Source: Pseudopyrenochaeta lycopersici (lineage: Eukaryota > Ascomycota > Dothideomycetes > Pleosporales > Pseudopyrenochaetaceae). Taken from it: DNA of 64,000 nucleotides. This document shows positions 10,504-22,122 of the stretch, piece after piece. The notes beneath the pieces were generated by a model. It was given only the letters and a program-made list of their open reading frames with translations. It ran no database searches and was not told the DNA's origin. The stretch is from positions 1 to 64,000 of the forward strand of contig NHZP01000062.1 of assembly GCA_003313425.1 (NCBI GenBank). The letters run 5' to 3'. The stretch's first letter is position 1. The number at the start of each line of letters is the position of its first letter. Made by a program: the position numbers and the translations under genes.

Positions 10504-11410
10504 TTTAGAGCGAAATAAGCGACAAAAGTCTGGGAAGGCGAGTACAGGGAGCCTATGGCTTAGGCTGAGTGTTTTTGGCCCTTATAGCAGGTTCACCGGC
10601 ACCACGATGTGACACGAAATACCAAAGCTCTGCAGTCGTGAGTAACAACAAGCGATGGCATATCAGAAATAACATCAGAAGGTGTCAGCAGATTCAAGTG
10701 ATTGTTAAGGGAGCAAATGATGATTTGCAGCTGATTTTGACCTTCCTGGTCAGCTCGTCTAGCATTCTAAAGGACCTTGTAAGCACTTGACAGATGACGA
10801 AAGTAGTGACTGTGAAAGACGCTCTCCCTAGGCTTGCTGTCAGCATTGCGGGCAAAAAGAAGGGATCTTTGATGAATCTTGTCGTAGCCCAGCCATTCAA
10901 TCAACCAGCTTACTTGTACACGAAGGTATATGACTTTGACTATGCGATAGAAGCACAGAATCATCAGCTCAGAAGGTCAGAAATTACACTCCCTCGAGTC
11001 TTACGGCATTCGCCGGGCAGCGACGCATCTTGGTCAGCAATCCTTATAGAGATGAATATATATGTTCGAGCAGCTGACAGCGCTTCGATGGAAGACACTC
11101 ATGAAACTGTTGCTGCACGCAATGAAACACCAGCTTTCTACCCCTCAACAACGGCATCATCACTTCAGCGCGCAGGCGGATGTGCTCTGATACTGTACTT
11201 ACGATTCGTTGTCACCATCCTAGCATCGAGAAGCAAGGTTGGTAGTTTCGCGATCCAAAAGACTGGCTAGTTTCAGCCACATTTATGTTGACAGGTCTAG
11301 AAAGTACGGTGATATCTGATCGGGGAGACCGAGAATATTGGATTGACTGTCGCCCAGTCCGAAGAGCTGAAGTAGAGACTAGGCTGCGCTTCGAAGAAAG
11401 AGTGAGATTA
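10504..11410. other. intergenic; one unsupported ORF
   Basis: A plus-strand frame of 158 codons (10794-11270) is open, but its composition is unremarkable, it matches no family I know, and the minus strand is open over part of it too. Not called as a gene. Confidence 0.3.
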
Positions 11411-11645
11411 CAGTGCGTAGCGAATGCGGCTTCACCTTTGCAGGCAGCAACACCAACTGGAGCCGATCAGCCAAATAAGGGTCCGGAGGGATTGTTGATC
11501 GCTGACCAATAACATCGTTTGGTTAATGCTGACGGTTAGCGCTTAACCACGTACGGAGGGTGGGGCTAAGCGCACTTGCTAGCAGATTGGCGTGAAACGG
11601 TGTTGCGGCTTTTTGCAAGGGTGAAGCCGCATTCGCTAGCGACTG
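11411..11645. mobile_element. MITE with about 40-bp inverted repeats and TA target duplication
   Basis: The left end reads CAGTGCGTAGCGAATGCGGC and the reverse complement of the right end reads CAGTCGCTAGCGAATGCGGC. The match continues through TTCACC-TTGCA and CAACACC, about 40 bp in all. Both ends abut TA (11409-11410 and 11646-11647). With no coding capacity in 235 bp, this is a non-autonomous TA-targeting element. CAGT ends suggest the pogo/Fot1 branch of Tc1/mariner, which is inference. No autonomous partner with these ends is in the window. Confidence 0.82.
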
Positions 11646-11754
11646 TACTCAAAATAGAGATAATTCCAGTCTATTAAGAATTGCATCACATGCGCCACAT
11701 TATTAGAGTACTCATATCAATAATTTAAACAAGTCTATGAGATCATCTATGAGT

Positions 11755-13034
11755 TTACAGAAACAACAAAGTGATCCACCCGTTCGCTACAATCTCTCCC
11801 ATATAAACATCCCTGCGCGGTGTGGCCGCGTGTGCGAGGAAGGTCTCTTCACCACTGACTTTAGCATTGGCGGGCTCGCTTGGCCCTAGGAGAGCGGCAA
11901 TTCTTTCCCTGTAGACCTTGATTCCATGCACTCTCCACGTCATGACTGCGTCTTCGTCCAGCTCATTGTTGTCGATCCTCCTGATGCTTATCTGTGACGC
12001 CGCAGTGGGGTCTACTCGCAGGGAAAAAATGGTGCCCGAATTTACAAATAGCCTGTTCGCCAGCTTAGCTATGACGCCTGGGACTGGCTCGACCTCGCGA
12101 TCGCACCATGACTCTCGCGTGGGATACGAACGAGGCCGACTGTGACTCAGCCATCCGCACTTCTTTGCTACATATTGTGCATCAGCCTTGGTGATGGGAT
12201 CACCATCGTTGATCAGAGACAGAAACAACGAGCGCCTAGAGCTGGAGCCTTCACGATCATGCTCTTGAAGCGGAGCAATCGATATAGGCGGCGCCCCGAA
12301 TACGATGCAGTGAACAGACTCGAATCCTGCTACCACTTGGGCTAGCGACGAGACTTTTGTTGTTCTGACGTGTGCATACAGAAGGCTTGCGATGGCAGCT
12401 CCTGCTGAATGGCCTGTGAACAACAGCGTCACTCCGTTCTCGACAGCACTCAAGGAGAGCGCCAGCGGATCGATCAGCAATCTGACGGTCTCTAAGAATC
12501 CAGAGTGGCATAGGTTCCGCTTCTCGCCCTGCCCCTGATCAGCTCTCGAGCGAACTGCCGTTGATATGACTACGAACCAGAATATCCTCAGGCTCAGCTG
12601 CACTATTCCTCAGATTCACCATCCAGTCTTTGAGGCCTCGTGTACCAGACACAGCCACAACAGTGACTTGCCCATGCGGGCCCGCATTCCGCTGGCTGAT
12701 TTTGATTCTCTCAGGTGCAGCGCACGGCTGCGTGGCAGAGGCTACAACGTCACTGTAAGCTTCCTCCGAGCAGGTCGCTGCCAGATGTATCAGAGGCCAA
12801 GCGGCAGATGATCTGGATGATGTATCAGATGAGCGGAACTAATATGAGCGGAGTCGGGTTGACAAACATCTCGTCCTCAGTGGCAGCAAGTTGGCCTTGC
12901 TTTGACCGCTGAAAGAAAGCATGAGTCCCAGTGGCTTGACTTTGACGAGACCGTCTTTTGGCTTGTCTCTCATTCATCCTGATGCGTAGCTTTCGATATG
13001 CTCGAGCATGTGGAAAGAAGTTTACCCCTCGCAT
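11755..13034 (-). CDS. class 3 (alpha/beta-hydrolase) lipase-like protein, three exons
   Basis: Exon 1 is 12868-13034, exon 2 12578-12812 and exon 3 11755-12534. The introns are 12813-12867 (GTTTGT..CATCCAG) and 12535-12577 (GTTCGT..GATCAG). The joined frame is 1182 nt (393 residues) with no internal stop. Exon 2 carries the class 3 lipase strand VTVVAVSGTRGLKDWMVNLR. Exon 3 has CHSGFLETVRLL, the nucleophile elbow TGHSAGAA (Ser in G-x-S-x-G), VFGAPPIS, and NDGDPITKADAQYV with the catalytic Asp region. A final His such as HGIKVY is a candidate third triad member. The N-terminus is basic and lacks a signal peptide, so an intracellular enzyme is likely. Substrate unknown. Reading exon 3 alone from its first ATG would lose the oxyanion-loop part. 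Confidence 0.82.
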
Positions 13035-14165
13035 CGTTCAGGTGGGATACTAAAGAATGTTTAAGTGTGACTCTGCAGCACATTTATAACCAAGCTTTGC
13101 GTCTGTTATGCAACGGAATGTCTAAACATTGAAAGGCCATGTTATTGTCCTAAGCGGCCATTGATAAGAACTCTTATGCAGGATAGCCATCGACTGCCAC
13201 CAGGACATTCTATCTTGTTTCTCAACCTTTTCAAACCCAAAACGATTGCGTTGCTTGACATGCTGAGCCAGCCAGACTGGCACGAACAAGCTGGATCAGC
13301 ACATGCCATCCTTACACTCATACCAAAACACCTGACATAGTGGGTCAGTGCGACAGTCGCGCCTTCGGGCATTTAGATTTTACGTATGGACTGCTAGTGC
13401 CTAAGATGAAGAGCGTCTCAGCAGGTAGTCAACTAAGCCACAGGCATCACGACAGGTAGCGCCCTGAGTCGTCTATGTACCCGTGACGTCTACATCCTGG
13501 AGGGAAAATTGGTTCTCCGCTGATTCTCAGAGGTGAATGTGCTGGGTAGGACTTCAGACCGCAACATGATGAGTCGAGGTTATGTTGCTTCATACCAGGG
13601 TCTTATAAGTTACAATGCAACATTCGATCAGTACTTAGTGGTGAGCTTGGCTCTCTCATCTTGCGCATTGTAATTCATTCTTCATTTTTCTCTAATGATA
13701 ACGGAAAGCAGCAAGGCACTGGAGGTAGTGCGCGCTTCTGACGACTTTGCTGAGCTTCGAATTCGACTCAATTAGTTCGCTCCACTCGGCGGTCTACACC
13801 ATCATGCGCTGTAAAGTTCACTGAACAACTCAAAAGCCTGATGCACTCCAAAATGCACTTCACAGATGATGTAAATTGTGTGATTCTGGTTTTTCATATA
13901 CAACATTTTATATCTTCCACTCTACATTGCCGAGCCAATCCAGGCAAATCCTGGTTACGTATCATTCAGACTGCATCTATACCATTTGAGTCTAGCACGT
14001 AACGACTTCTTTGAAGTGATCTGGTGGTGATTGAAGACCTTGCCTGACCTGCTCAACGTATAGCCTACTCGCGGTTGGAAGCACAATGTGCGGAACGTCT
14101 TTAGCCAATATCGTCGCCAAGTTGCTGCTCGCTATGATTTGTGTCGCCTTCCGAGTATATGAGAC
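13035..14165. other. intergenic, nothing recognised
   Basis: No open frame with coding character and no element ends seen. Confidence 0.4.
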
Positions 14166-14741
14166 TCATCCCTTTGCAATGTGACTCATGAATTTTTCAA
14201 TGGCGGTTGTGGTGTTGCTATGTTGTTTCTGCCAGGTTTCATCAATGACCGCTAATACATTGGTGAGGTTTTCGAGACTCGAATAACACTCCTCCAACAT
14301 CTGTTTCAATGCAGCAGCGTTCGTCGAATCGTGCAAGGGCAAAAGCTTGCTATCCTTCGTCAACGAAGTTTCGCTTTGGTCTGGAGCGCCCACGACAATC
14401 TGGCCGGTGTTATTTTTCGGATTGGCCGAACCACGTCGAGTGTCCTTGGTCACTAGCGCTTGAGATGAACCGCTGTCACCATCCCTAGATTTTTTCCCTT
14501 CATTTCGACCTTGCTTGCCTTTCTTGTCCTGGGCCTTTTCCCGAGATACGAGCTTTGTAGGTGTATCTAGCTTGACCGAGGTCGGTGGAGCTGGACACGG
14601 ACTTTCCAGGACACTTTCCCTTCCTTTCACGTTTTTCGCAGATTTCCCTTTTGTGGTCTTCATTCCAGCAGTGAGTCCGATAGTCGTACTAAGTTTTAGG
14701 GCAGAAAGGAAGTATAATCTTACTATATATACATGCTTCAC
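14166..14741 (-). CDS. hypothetical Lys/Ser-rich protein
   Basis: A 191-codon ORF. The first 26 codons (VYIVRLYFLSALKLS) differ in character from the rest, and a second ATG at 14663 followed by KTTKGKSAKNVKGRE is the likelier start, giving about 165 residues. The N-terminal two thirds are disordered and highly basic (KKGKQGRNEGKKSRDGDSG). The last 60 residues form a likely helix pair (LKQMLEECYSSLENLTNVL). No domain recognised; a nuclear or nucleic-acid-associated role would suit the composition but is speculative. Confidence 0.5.
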   Translation of the reverse strand: MKHVYIVRLYFLSALKLSTTIGLTAGMKTTKGKSAKNVKGRESVLESPCPAPPTSVKLDTPTKLVSREKAQDKKGKQGRNEGKKSRDGDSGSSQALVTKDTRRGSANPKNNTGQIVVGAPDQSETSLTKDSKLLPLHDSTNAAALKQMLEECYSSLENLTNVLAVIDETWQKQHSNTTTAIEKFMSHIAKG

Positions 14742-15070
14742 TCGGCATCTTGTTCATCTTGATATGCCTAGCGGTGCACGATGCCACTTCACTGCTCTCG
14801 CCGCAGTTGAATGATGCATGACTGTTGAGCATAAAAATCCGTATGACGGAGGGACGCAGCAAGACATCATTCCGCCCATCATCTTCTCATGTTCTCTCTT
14901 GTAAGCGTGCTGTTGCATTGCAAGCAAGGCAACGTAAATCTGTTAGATCATTGCTTAACCGTCATCCATCATGGGCCCATTAGCTCGCATGTCGAGTATA
15001 AGACACGACGTATAAATCCTCCATGTATGTAGAGACTCCCAATAATCTGCCAAGGTTCAGCTTCAGTACG

Positions 15071-16216
15071 ATGCTGACTCGAATTGCTCCACTCGCGTTG
15101 GCGTTCGCCATACTTTCGAACTCTATGGCGCATTTGATGCTTGAAAATCCCATACCATTCAGCAAACCTACGCTGAACAACTCTCCTTTGGACGGTGCTG
15201 GGTTGGACTTCCCCTGCAAACTGCGAGAAGGCGTGTACGATCTGACTCAAATGAACAACTGGACAGCTGGTGAGGCGCAAACCATCCGCTTTCTAGGGTC
15301 TGCGGTCCACGGTGGAGGGTCTTGCCAGTTCTCTGTGACAAAGGATCTGCACCCTACAAAAGCTAGCCGGTGGAAGGTAGTTCATAGTGTGATCGGGGGG
15401 TGTCCCGCAAGTGTGGGCGGTAATCTTCCTGGAGGTCCCACCAGCCACGGGGCGGCCACATTCGACGTCGTGATGCCGAAAGGCATGCCGAGTGGTAGAT
15501 ATACGTTTGCTTGGACCTGGTTCAACAGACAAGGAAACCGTGAGATGTACATGAACTGCGCCCCAATTTCCGTCAGCGGCGGTGGCAACGACACTGCCGT
15601 CTTCGAGTCTTTGCCCAACATGTTTGTCGCCAATTTGCCGAGCACAGCTTGCTCTACCCTAGAAGACTTCGATCTTGCATTCCCCGAACCGGGAGACTCA
15701 GTAGTCACTGGCAGCCAGGCCAAGATCGCCACGACGCTTGTTGGATCTGGGTGTGCTTCTATGACTACACTAGGTGCCGGTTCTGGAGCCACCCACTCTG
15801 TTAAGGGCTCTGCACATAGCTTGCCCAACCGAAGCGGCGTGAAGGCGACTTTGTATCCGCAGACAGCGACGTCTGGAATGTCAACAGGGGCCCAGTCCAT
15901 GATAGATGCCGAGGAAGTCTTCTTGTTCGGAAAGACGTCCACTATCGAGTCTCAGATCCTTGTCGCCCAGGCCACATCGATGTTGGCACCTGAGATGGCA
16001 ATGCCGACCTCGACTCTACCAGTAGCTACTTCTGGTCCTTGCATTCCTTGCGACCCCAAGGATGACATTGTCTGCATCGATCAAAGCCATTATGGGCTCT
16101 GTAATCTAGGCTGTGCACTCTCTCAACCTCTGGCTTCTGGGACTGTTTGCTTGGACGGACGAATTTTCAGACGTGGTGCGCGACTGCTACCTCATCATGG
16201 CTCGCCAGCCGAGTAG
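15071..16216 (+). CDS. secreted AA11-family lytic polysaccharide monooxygenase
   Basis: The start at 15071 is chosen because it gives a signal peptide (MLTRIAPLALAFAILSNSMA) cleaved directly before His21, the N-terminal copper-brace histidine of LPMOs. An upstream in-frame ATG at 15023 would bury it. The second brace histidine is H80 in SAVHGGGSCQ, and the axial Tyr is Y160 in REMYMNCAP. The sequence follows AA11 throughout: NNSPLDGAGLDFPCK, GGCPASVGGNLPGGP, FAWTWFNRQGNREMYMN. Residues of about 185-330 are a Ser/Thr-rich linker. The last 50 residues carry six cysteines with HYGLCNLG and SGTVCLDG, a small C-terminal module seen on other AA11 proteins and probably carbohydrate-binding. AA11 enzymes oxidatively cleave chitin with copper and O2 or H2O2. 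No intron. Well preserved. Confidence 0.92.
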   Translation: MLTRIAPLALAFAILSNSMAHLMLENPIPFSKPTLNNSPLDGAGLDFPCKLREGVYDLTQMNNWTAGEAQTIRFLGSAVHGGGSCQFSVTKDLHPTKASRWKVVHSVIGGCPASVGGNLPGGPTSHGAATFDVVMPKGMPSGRYTFAWTWFNRQGNREMYMNCAPISVSGGGNDTAVFESLPNMFVANLPSTACSTLEDFDLAFPEPGDSVVTGSQAKIATTLVGSGCASMTTLGAGSGATHSVKGSAHSLPNRSGVKATLYPQTATSGMSTGAQSMIDAEEVFLFGKTSTIESQILVAQATSMLAPEMAMPTSTLPVATSGPCIPCDPKDDIVCIDQSHYGLCNLGCALSQPLASGTVCLDGRIFRRGARLLPHHGSPAE

Positions 16217-16832
16217 CAAGTCCAATAGGTCTTCGCACTTTCACGCTCCTTCTCAAGTAGAGCTTCTTGGATCCTGCTGCTGGAAGCATTGTGAGCTTGA
16301 GCCTATGCTAGCTTCTATAGCTATAGCTAAATTTGCTATCCTTGTGTTGTCGCAAGCAGGAGCACAAAGAAAGGCTTCCACATGGCGGAGTCTATCTAGC
16401 TCATAATCTTGTCAGCGATGACAAGGCTCTCCTCCTGAATTCAGACTTTTGATGGGTAACGTACTAGCTTGCTGAAGTTTGAGAGATAATCACGTCTTGG
16501 CTGACTCTAGTACCCATGCCCGCCCACTCTCGTAGCTTAAACAGGTTGGGCTAACGTTAGTGCAGTTCTTCTGGTTCTGGTATCACATTGTTCTCTAGTA
16601 AGTTAGCAAGTATTTCAAGCTGGCGGCTCGCCCGACCCCGTGTTCATTATCATGTGAGGGAAATGGATAAATTATATTGGTATATTTTTCCCCATCAATT
16701 TTGCTGCAAGTTGCTATCATCAGCCAAGGCCGTGTCAGGTCAGCAGTATGGCGGACAATAACAAGGTATCGTGTTATCGAGCAGTAGAAACTACATCGGC
16801 CGCGTGGAGATGAATGAGCATTTGGCCCTTGC
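16217..16832. other. intergenic, nothing recognised
   Basis: Includes the 3' region of the LPMO gene. No further coding signal. Confidence 0.4.
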
Positions 16833-17120
16833 TCATGTCGGCCGACCAGCTGTAGATCCCATATCGCTGGCTGAACGCAAATCTCTCTTGATGATACGTC
16901 CGAGCACATATATGCATTTCAGCAGACGGGTGACCCGTCTCAGACGCCTGGCGGACTTGAAACTCGTAGACTCAGCATCGAGGGATGGGGCAGGCCCAAG
17001 GAGAGGTGGCTTCCTATCCTGGTGGTACTGCAAAACCGGAGGTGAGGAGGGAGAACATTCGTCTTCCGCTTCGTCAATAACAATTTGGGGCACAGTGCCG
17101 GGTTCGAGCTCGATTGCCAT
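16833..17120 (-). CDS. small hypothetical protein, weak candidate
   Basis: An ATG-started frame of 95 codons with an acidic N-terminus (VIDEAEDECSPSSPPVLQY) and a basic C-terminal helix (RRLRRVTRLLKCIYVLGRII). No family match and no splice signals that extend it. It may be chance. Confidence 0.25.
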   Translation of the reverse strand: MAIELEPGTVPQIVIDEAEDECSPSSPPVLQYHQDRKPPLLGPAPSLDAESTSFKSARRLRRVTRLLKCIYVLGRIIKRDLRSASDMGSTAGRPT

Positions 17121-18951
17121 CTTGGAAAAAGTCGTCGGATCGGCCTCTAGGATTGGGGTCGATTCCGTCAGGGATTTTCCTTATGTTTTTGTCTTTCGAG
17201 GGTATTGTAGCATACGAGACTGGCTGTGGTAGGATCTCAAGCAACGCGCCGACCAACGCACAACAACAGACTAAACTGAAAACTTATACATACAAAGTTG
17301 AGGAACGAATCGCTGATTCGCGTGAACACGACTGCTACGAGAATGCATTATGCTTTCACCCAGCATTACTTGGGGTAGTGCCGAAATTCACTCTAGGGCG
17401 CCAGTGAATGTAGTTTCCCCCTGAGCAGGCCCCGCCCTAATGCTTGAAGCGCTCAGAACGCTTACACACGGCTGACGCACATGATCATGCTTCCTTTCTG
17501 TCTCCCAACAGCGTAATCAAAGGCTCTTTTCAGGGTGACCTGTGTGATAGACCTAGAAAGAATAGAATCGATACTATATGAAGGTCGAATGGGTAGATCG
17601 ACACGACATCGATGTTGAATCGTCAATGTTTTGAGGCAGGAGGCCGGAACATATATTTGCAAGTGGCGCGTCATGCTGCTCCTCTTACCACGAAACATTC
17701 CATCCTAGGGCAGTATTAGAGTAGGTATTAAGATAAATTCTTAACTTAATGTTAATCCAAGTGCCAGTGATTAGGCCAGCAAAGCAAAGTTGATATAACA
17801 ATTAGCGGTGGTGATTTCTACGGTATCGCGGCTGACAGAAGCGCAGCGTGAATACAGCTAATACAGCGCCCCTACACAGTTTACGCGGAAATCTGTAAGT
17901 GCCAGTGAATAGGCTAGTGGATAAAATCTATGCGAGTAGTGCTGGCCCTGCTGGGACGGTTGAAGATTTGTCTGTAGAGGGGGAAATTTAGTAAAAAAGT
18001 GTACGCACGGATGAAAAGTAGCGACTTTATAGGGCGACAGCAAGGTCTACAGAGATCATAACAGAGATCCAGTGTTACCAATGGGTAATCAGACTGGACT
18101 GGAATGATTGAAGGGACTGATTAAGGTAGCAGTCTAGGGCCTTGAGCAGAGCTAGTCTAGTACGAGTTAGGATAGTTCATATACGGCTTAACCAGTTATT
18201 ATTATAACGAGTTGCCCAGGAATGGTTCGCTCGGAGCCTACATTTGTAGTAAAACAGTATCCCTTACTACGGCTCCACTATTAAGCTCTTATATCCCTAC
18301 AATAGTTATAAAAGGTCTTACCTAAGCCGAAGAGCTGTTACGATCCTGCCCTGCACCCTGCAGCGAACCATGGGCCAACCTGGTTCGGTCGCACTTAATC
18401 ATAAACCCCCATGTTAAAGATCGCATTCGGTGTTCTTCGAATAGGTACTCTGCGGCCTCACAGAGTGCAATTCCAGGTGATAAATACTGAAGTGCTTCTT
18501 CATATACCTAATTTCTATCGCATTTTCAAATACCTAATGCGCTCAGAACGCCGCAAATCGCAATGCCGTCATGTCATAGAAGCTGCTTTTGTTGACGAAA
18601 TCTTGGCTTGGTGTATCCTTTCAATTTCAGCGAGCGACTCCAAAGGCAAGAATAGATCAGGTACGTACGGGCTTCTTTTGTAGACTCTGCACATCTTCAC
18701 TGGCTGTTAGGACAATAGGATGATCGTGAAGCGAAGACTCACATCCTGCGTGCACTTGAGATGGAGTACCTGGAGTGGAGAGGCTTTGATATGCCCTGAG
18801 GCTCTCCACGCGAGTGCAGCCCTACACAACACCGTCTTTGCGCAAGTACGCGGCAGACGCCCTTGCGGATTGCGTGCTCGTGTATCGCTTAATGAACCGA
18901 GTACAGTGTCCTTCGATGCCGATGCTGTTCTACATTAGTCTTCGTGGAGCG
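17121..18951. other. AT-rich, apparently non-coding stretch
   Basis: No credible gene. The words AAGTGCCAGTGA-TAGGC-AG occur twice (about 17758 and 17895). A stretch near 18338-18410 beginning TGTTACGATCCTGCC resembles fungal gypsy LTR starts, but no partner end or target duplication is visible. Confidence 0.35.
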
Positions 18952-19130
18952 CAGGGATGTAGGTAATAATTATGTTATATTATGTAGTTATATTGTTAGA
19001 TAACTACATAATATATAACTGTAACTGCCTTAGGCAGTTATGTTACCTAAGTTATACAGTTATATAACTCTACAGTAACTTTTGGTGTTGCTGGCCGCTG
19101 CATGGAGATGTGAGTATCAAAGTTGCCAGG

Positions 19131-19715
19131 CACCTGGTTTCAGAAAAAGAGCCCACTCACAAAATGGCTTGGCTTCCCCAACACCACCAATAGCCTCACC
19201 AAAACGATAAAGGATAGCCACTTTAAGCAGTTTTTCGAGCAGTTTAAGGATGTGCTCAAATTTGAAGCTGTAATTTTGTACTGGATAGCTATCTAGAGCA
19301 CTATCAACTGCCCCAGCTCGCCAGATCTGGCCCCTATTAAGAATTGCTGGCGACCTCCTAAGCAGTTCATGTCAAGATTTCTGGATTAGGATGAGTTTGA
19401 AACTCGTGAACTAGCTATAAGGGATAGGAGAAAGTTACTCAAAAGTTCATAAATACTTAGGTTGATAGTATGCCTCAAAGGCTGAGAGATTGCATTGAAT
19501 TATATGGCCAGATGACTGGGTGGTGAAGAAAAACGCTTAAAAAGCTGCTCTAGATAGCTACCCAGTACAAAATTACAGCTTCAAATTGGAGCACATCCTT
19601 AAACTGCTTGAAAAACTGCTTAAAGTGGCTATCCTTTATCGTTTTGGTGAGGCTATTGGTGGTGTTGGGGAAGCCAAGCCATTTTGTGAGTGGGCTCTTT
19701 TTCTGAAACCAGGTG
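19131..19715. mobile_element. internally deleted Tc1/mariner-type element with about 165-bp inverted repeats
   Basis: Begins CACCTGGTTTCAGAAAAAGA and ends with its reverse complement. The inverted match covers roughly 165 bp on each side (to about 19296 and from about 19551). Between the arms, 19297-19530 encodes a broken C-terminal piece of a DDE transposase (CPSSPDLAPIKNCWRPPKQF, then DEFETRELA), near-identical to the transposase at 53441-53926. CCAGG flanks both ends (19126-19130 and 19716-19720), an unusual 5-bp repeat for a TA-targeting group, so the exact termini are uncertain. It sits inside the hAT at 18952-20750. Confidence 0.8.
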
Positions 19716-20029
19716 CCAGGTTAGTCAAGGACGCTCGAGCCCATTCTAACCTGCAAAAGAGGCTAATTTTAAACAAATTCCGTCTGTGCGCACGTCGCCT
19801 GGGGACTCTATGTCCCGTACCACCCCTGAGGCCTGCCAAAAAGGTAACATCTGCACTCTTCCATCCACATCTTTTTGGCCCCTACCTGTATTTTCAAATA
19901 CACTATAGGTAGCACCCAAAGAACAACTAGGACTTCTCAACGAGCCTAAGATGTAGCCAGCGACGAAGTCTCAACAATCTCCGAGCTTGATTCGCGCGAC
20001 TTTGACGACTTAACGCTTGCCCGCAAGGA

Positions 20030-20626
20030 CACGCACTACTAAGTTGGTATACCACAAAATGGCGCTGGAGAGCACGGGAGGTAGATAAACTTTAGATTGT
20101 ATTAGATGAGCCTCTAGAAGGCAAACTACAGCGTGGTAACTTGAACTAAGAGATCTTTTACTGCAATCGGTGTAGAAAGGGACTTACTAGTGTAACTGCC
20201 TTCCGCCTGCATCTCCGGACAACTTATGGCCTGCATATTATATCGAATAAAGAACTAAAGGTAGAAGAGGAGTCGAATCGCCTCGCTGTTAGCTTTAACA
20301 TCTAGCAACAGCGTGCTGAAAGCAAACGCGTATTCTCCGGAGCCAGGCATACAATAACATGGGAGCGACACCAACTTGGCGCTGAGGTTGTTGAACAGAG
20401 TGAGTGTTTGAAGAGCTGGATTAGATTAACAGCTAGGGACGGAGGGACAATGGCAGGTGATTTGGCTAGGGAGGTGCTGGGGGAGAGTAATGCAATGAGA
20501 GATGAAGCTAGCGTGGCCGTGTTGGTGCTAGAAGGTCTCCTAAGTCTCTCTACACTTCCTAATAAAGAAGATTATATAACTTTGAGTACGTATTTTGAGC
20601 TTTATGCACTCATCTCACTTTTTTGA
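20030..20626 (+). pseudogene. decayed hAT transposase C-terminal region
   Basis: With several stops, the plus strand reads a finger-like YCNRCRKGLTS..FRLHLRT piece (about 20159-20230), then the hATC core ESKRVFSGARHTITWERHQL and ECLKSWIRLTARD (about 20318-20445). It belongs to the enclosing hAT and has no intact frame longer than 72 codons. Confidence 0.7.
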
Positions 20627-20750
20627 AGGCTTACTAATCTAGTCTTGGCATTTTAGATAACTATATAACATAATATAACTGCCCTTGAGCGGTTATTATA
20701 TAACTGGAACTGCCCTTCTAATTATGTTATATAAGTTACCTACAAGCCTG

Positions 20751-22122
20751 GTGGAGCGCATCTTGGGGCGATGGGTTCGCAGGCTTTACACTTGACGCCT
20801 TCCCTCGGTCTTCTCAGGTTCGAAAATAGCGGCATAACTGTATGCAGTCGCTTCTCCGTTCAGTCCCTTCAAAGAATCGAACGTTTGTGTAGGCTTGCGT
20901 GTTTACTAGGGTTAGGGCTCGTGCGCATTTATAAGTATCTCGAGTAAGACGTACGCGTCAGCGGATATCTTTTCTTTATTCCGCACATACGCCGGACTCA
21001 GCGGCAACGACTCCCTTCGCTATGTAAGCGCTGAGGAGTAGCCACTTTTTTCAGCGTTTGTCGATTGTCTGGTTGACAACTCTGCAAATAGCAGCTTCGT
21101 GAGACCAATAATATTAGCATTTCTGGCTGCTTACTTATGTGATGCTTTGTGCGGAGAAGTTGCATCTTATCGATGACGTCGTGTTGTTCTCAACGGCGCG
21201 ATCGGTCGGTCACCGTTGTCAATTCTACAAATCTGCCCTCCATTGTGGCCCTGCACTACGCATTCATTCAGTATGCATGCTGAGGAAGAGCTACTTAGCT
21301 AAGCGTGCGATTGGGCTACGCACAGAGGCGCGAGGGACTATGGCGGCGGAGCATTCCTCCTATTCCTTACGGCGGTTAACAGCGTACACTGATTTGCACT
21401 GGCATACGGCAAAGATACATGTTTCTCGCTTTGAAAGCCCCCGGTCATGCTGATATGGGCTTTACCTAGTATATATCTAGTGCCAAGCAGCAAAGCCTAT
21501 CGCCAAACCGATTCGCCAATGGAACCTTGGGCTACCATAAAACCAATGAAGCAAAGTCATCTGCGAAGCAAGAAAACCGGAAACTGCCACTGCATCTCAG
21601 TGTATATACTTGCTCAAACTGCTCGTCGTGACAATGAGTGATGTTTATAGCATAATGCAGGACAGTGCAATCAAACTAGCAAAATACGGAAGTCACGTTC
21701 ACTGTCAATATATTTTGCCATACAGTATATACCCATGTCCCAAAGATTCTTAGAGAGCCAGGTGTTAACGCCTTGCACTAGTGAATAAACACATGCTAAT
21801 TGTAAGTTAGCTGCTCTCTACTTAGTATTCTTAGTCGAAGTGCTTACAGTAAAGACTAGGAATTCGGGTCTAAAACCTTGAGCTGTCAGCAATAAAATAA
21901 GCTGGGCTCAAAGAAGTGATTCTGATCTAAAAGATGGCCTATTCTGCCTGGTTTCTTTCCTGTCTTAGCTTGATTCTTACTTGGTCTGTTTAGCGCCAAC
22001 AGTCACAGAAGCAAATTTGATTTGGTTGCTGACTTCTCTGCTTAAACAAGTAAGCTAGTACATACAGCTCCTTGAAAGATCGCGTCGTCCTTCGTCTTTC
22101 AGAGCGCTTCGCAACACCCATT
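20751..22122. other. intergenic, upstream region of a secreted-protein gene
   Basis: No coding signal or element ends recognised over 1.37 kb. The last few hundred bases should hold the promoter of the gene at 22123. No clear TATA motif was picked out. Confidence 0.35.

Larger units (their letters stand above)
18952..20750. mobile_element. degenerate hAT element with 8-bp target duplication, carrying a nested element
   Basis: The left end reads CAGGGATGTAGGTAAT and the reverse complement of the right end CAGGCTTGTAGGTAAC. Both sides are flanked by GTGGAGCG (18944-18951 and 20751-20758), a perfect 8-bp duplication as made by hAT transposases. Subterminal zones are rich in GTTATATAAC-type palindromes (18960-19090 and 20645-20735). 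Inside are a Tc1/mariner-type derivative (19131-19715) and a decayed hATC region (about 20030-20630). Most of the transposase is gone. Confidence 0.88.

Noticed and set aside
10794..11270. 158-codon plus-strand ORF
   Set aside because: No family resemblance, opposite-strand frames open too, and no splice or start context that sets it apart.
18338..18410. TGTTACGATCCTGCC start resembling a gypsy LTR
   Set aside because: No matching LTR end, second copy or target duplication could be found, so it is not called as a feature.
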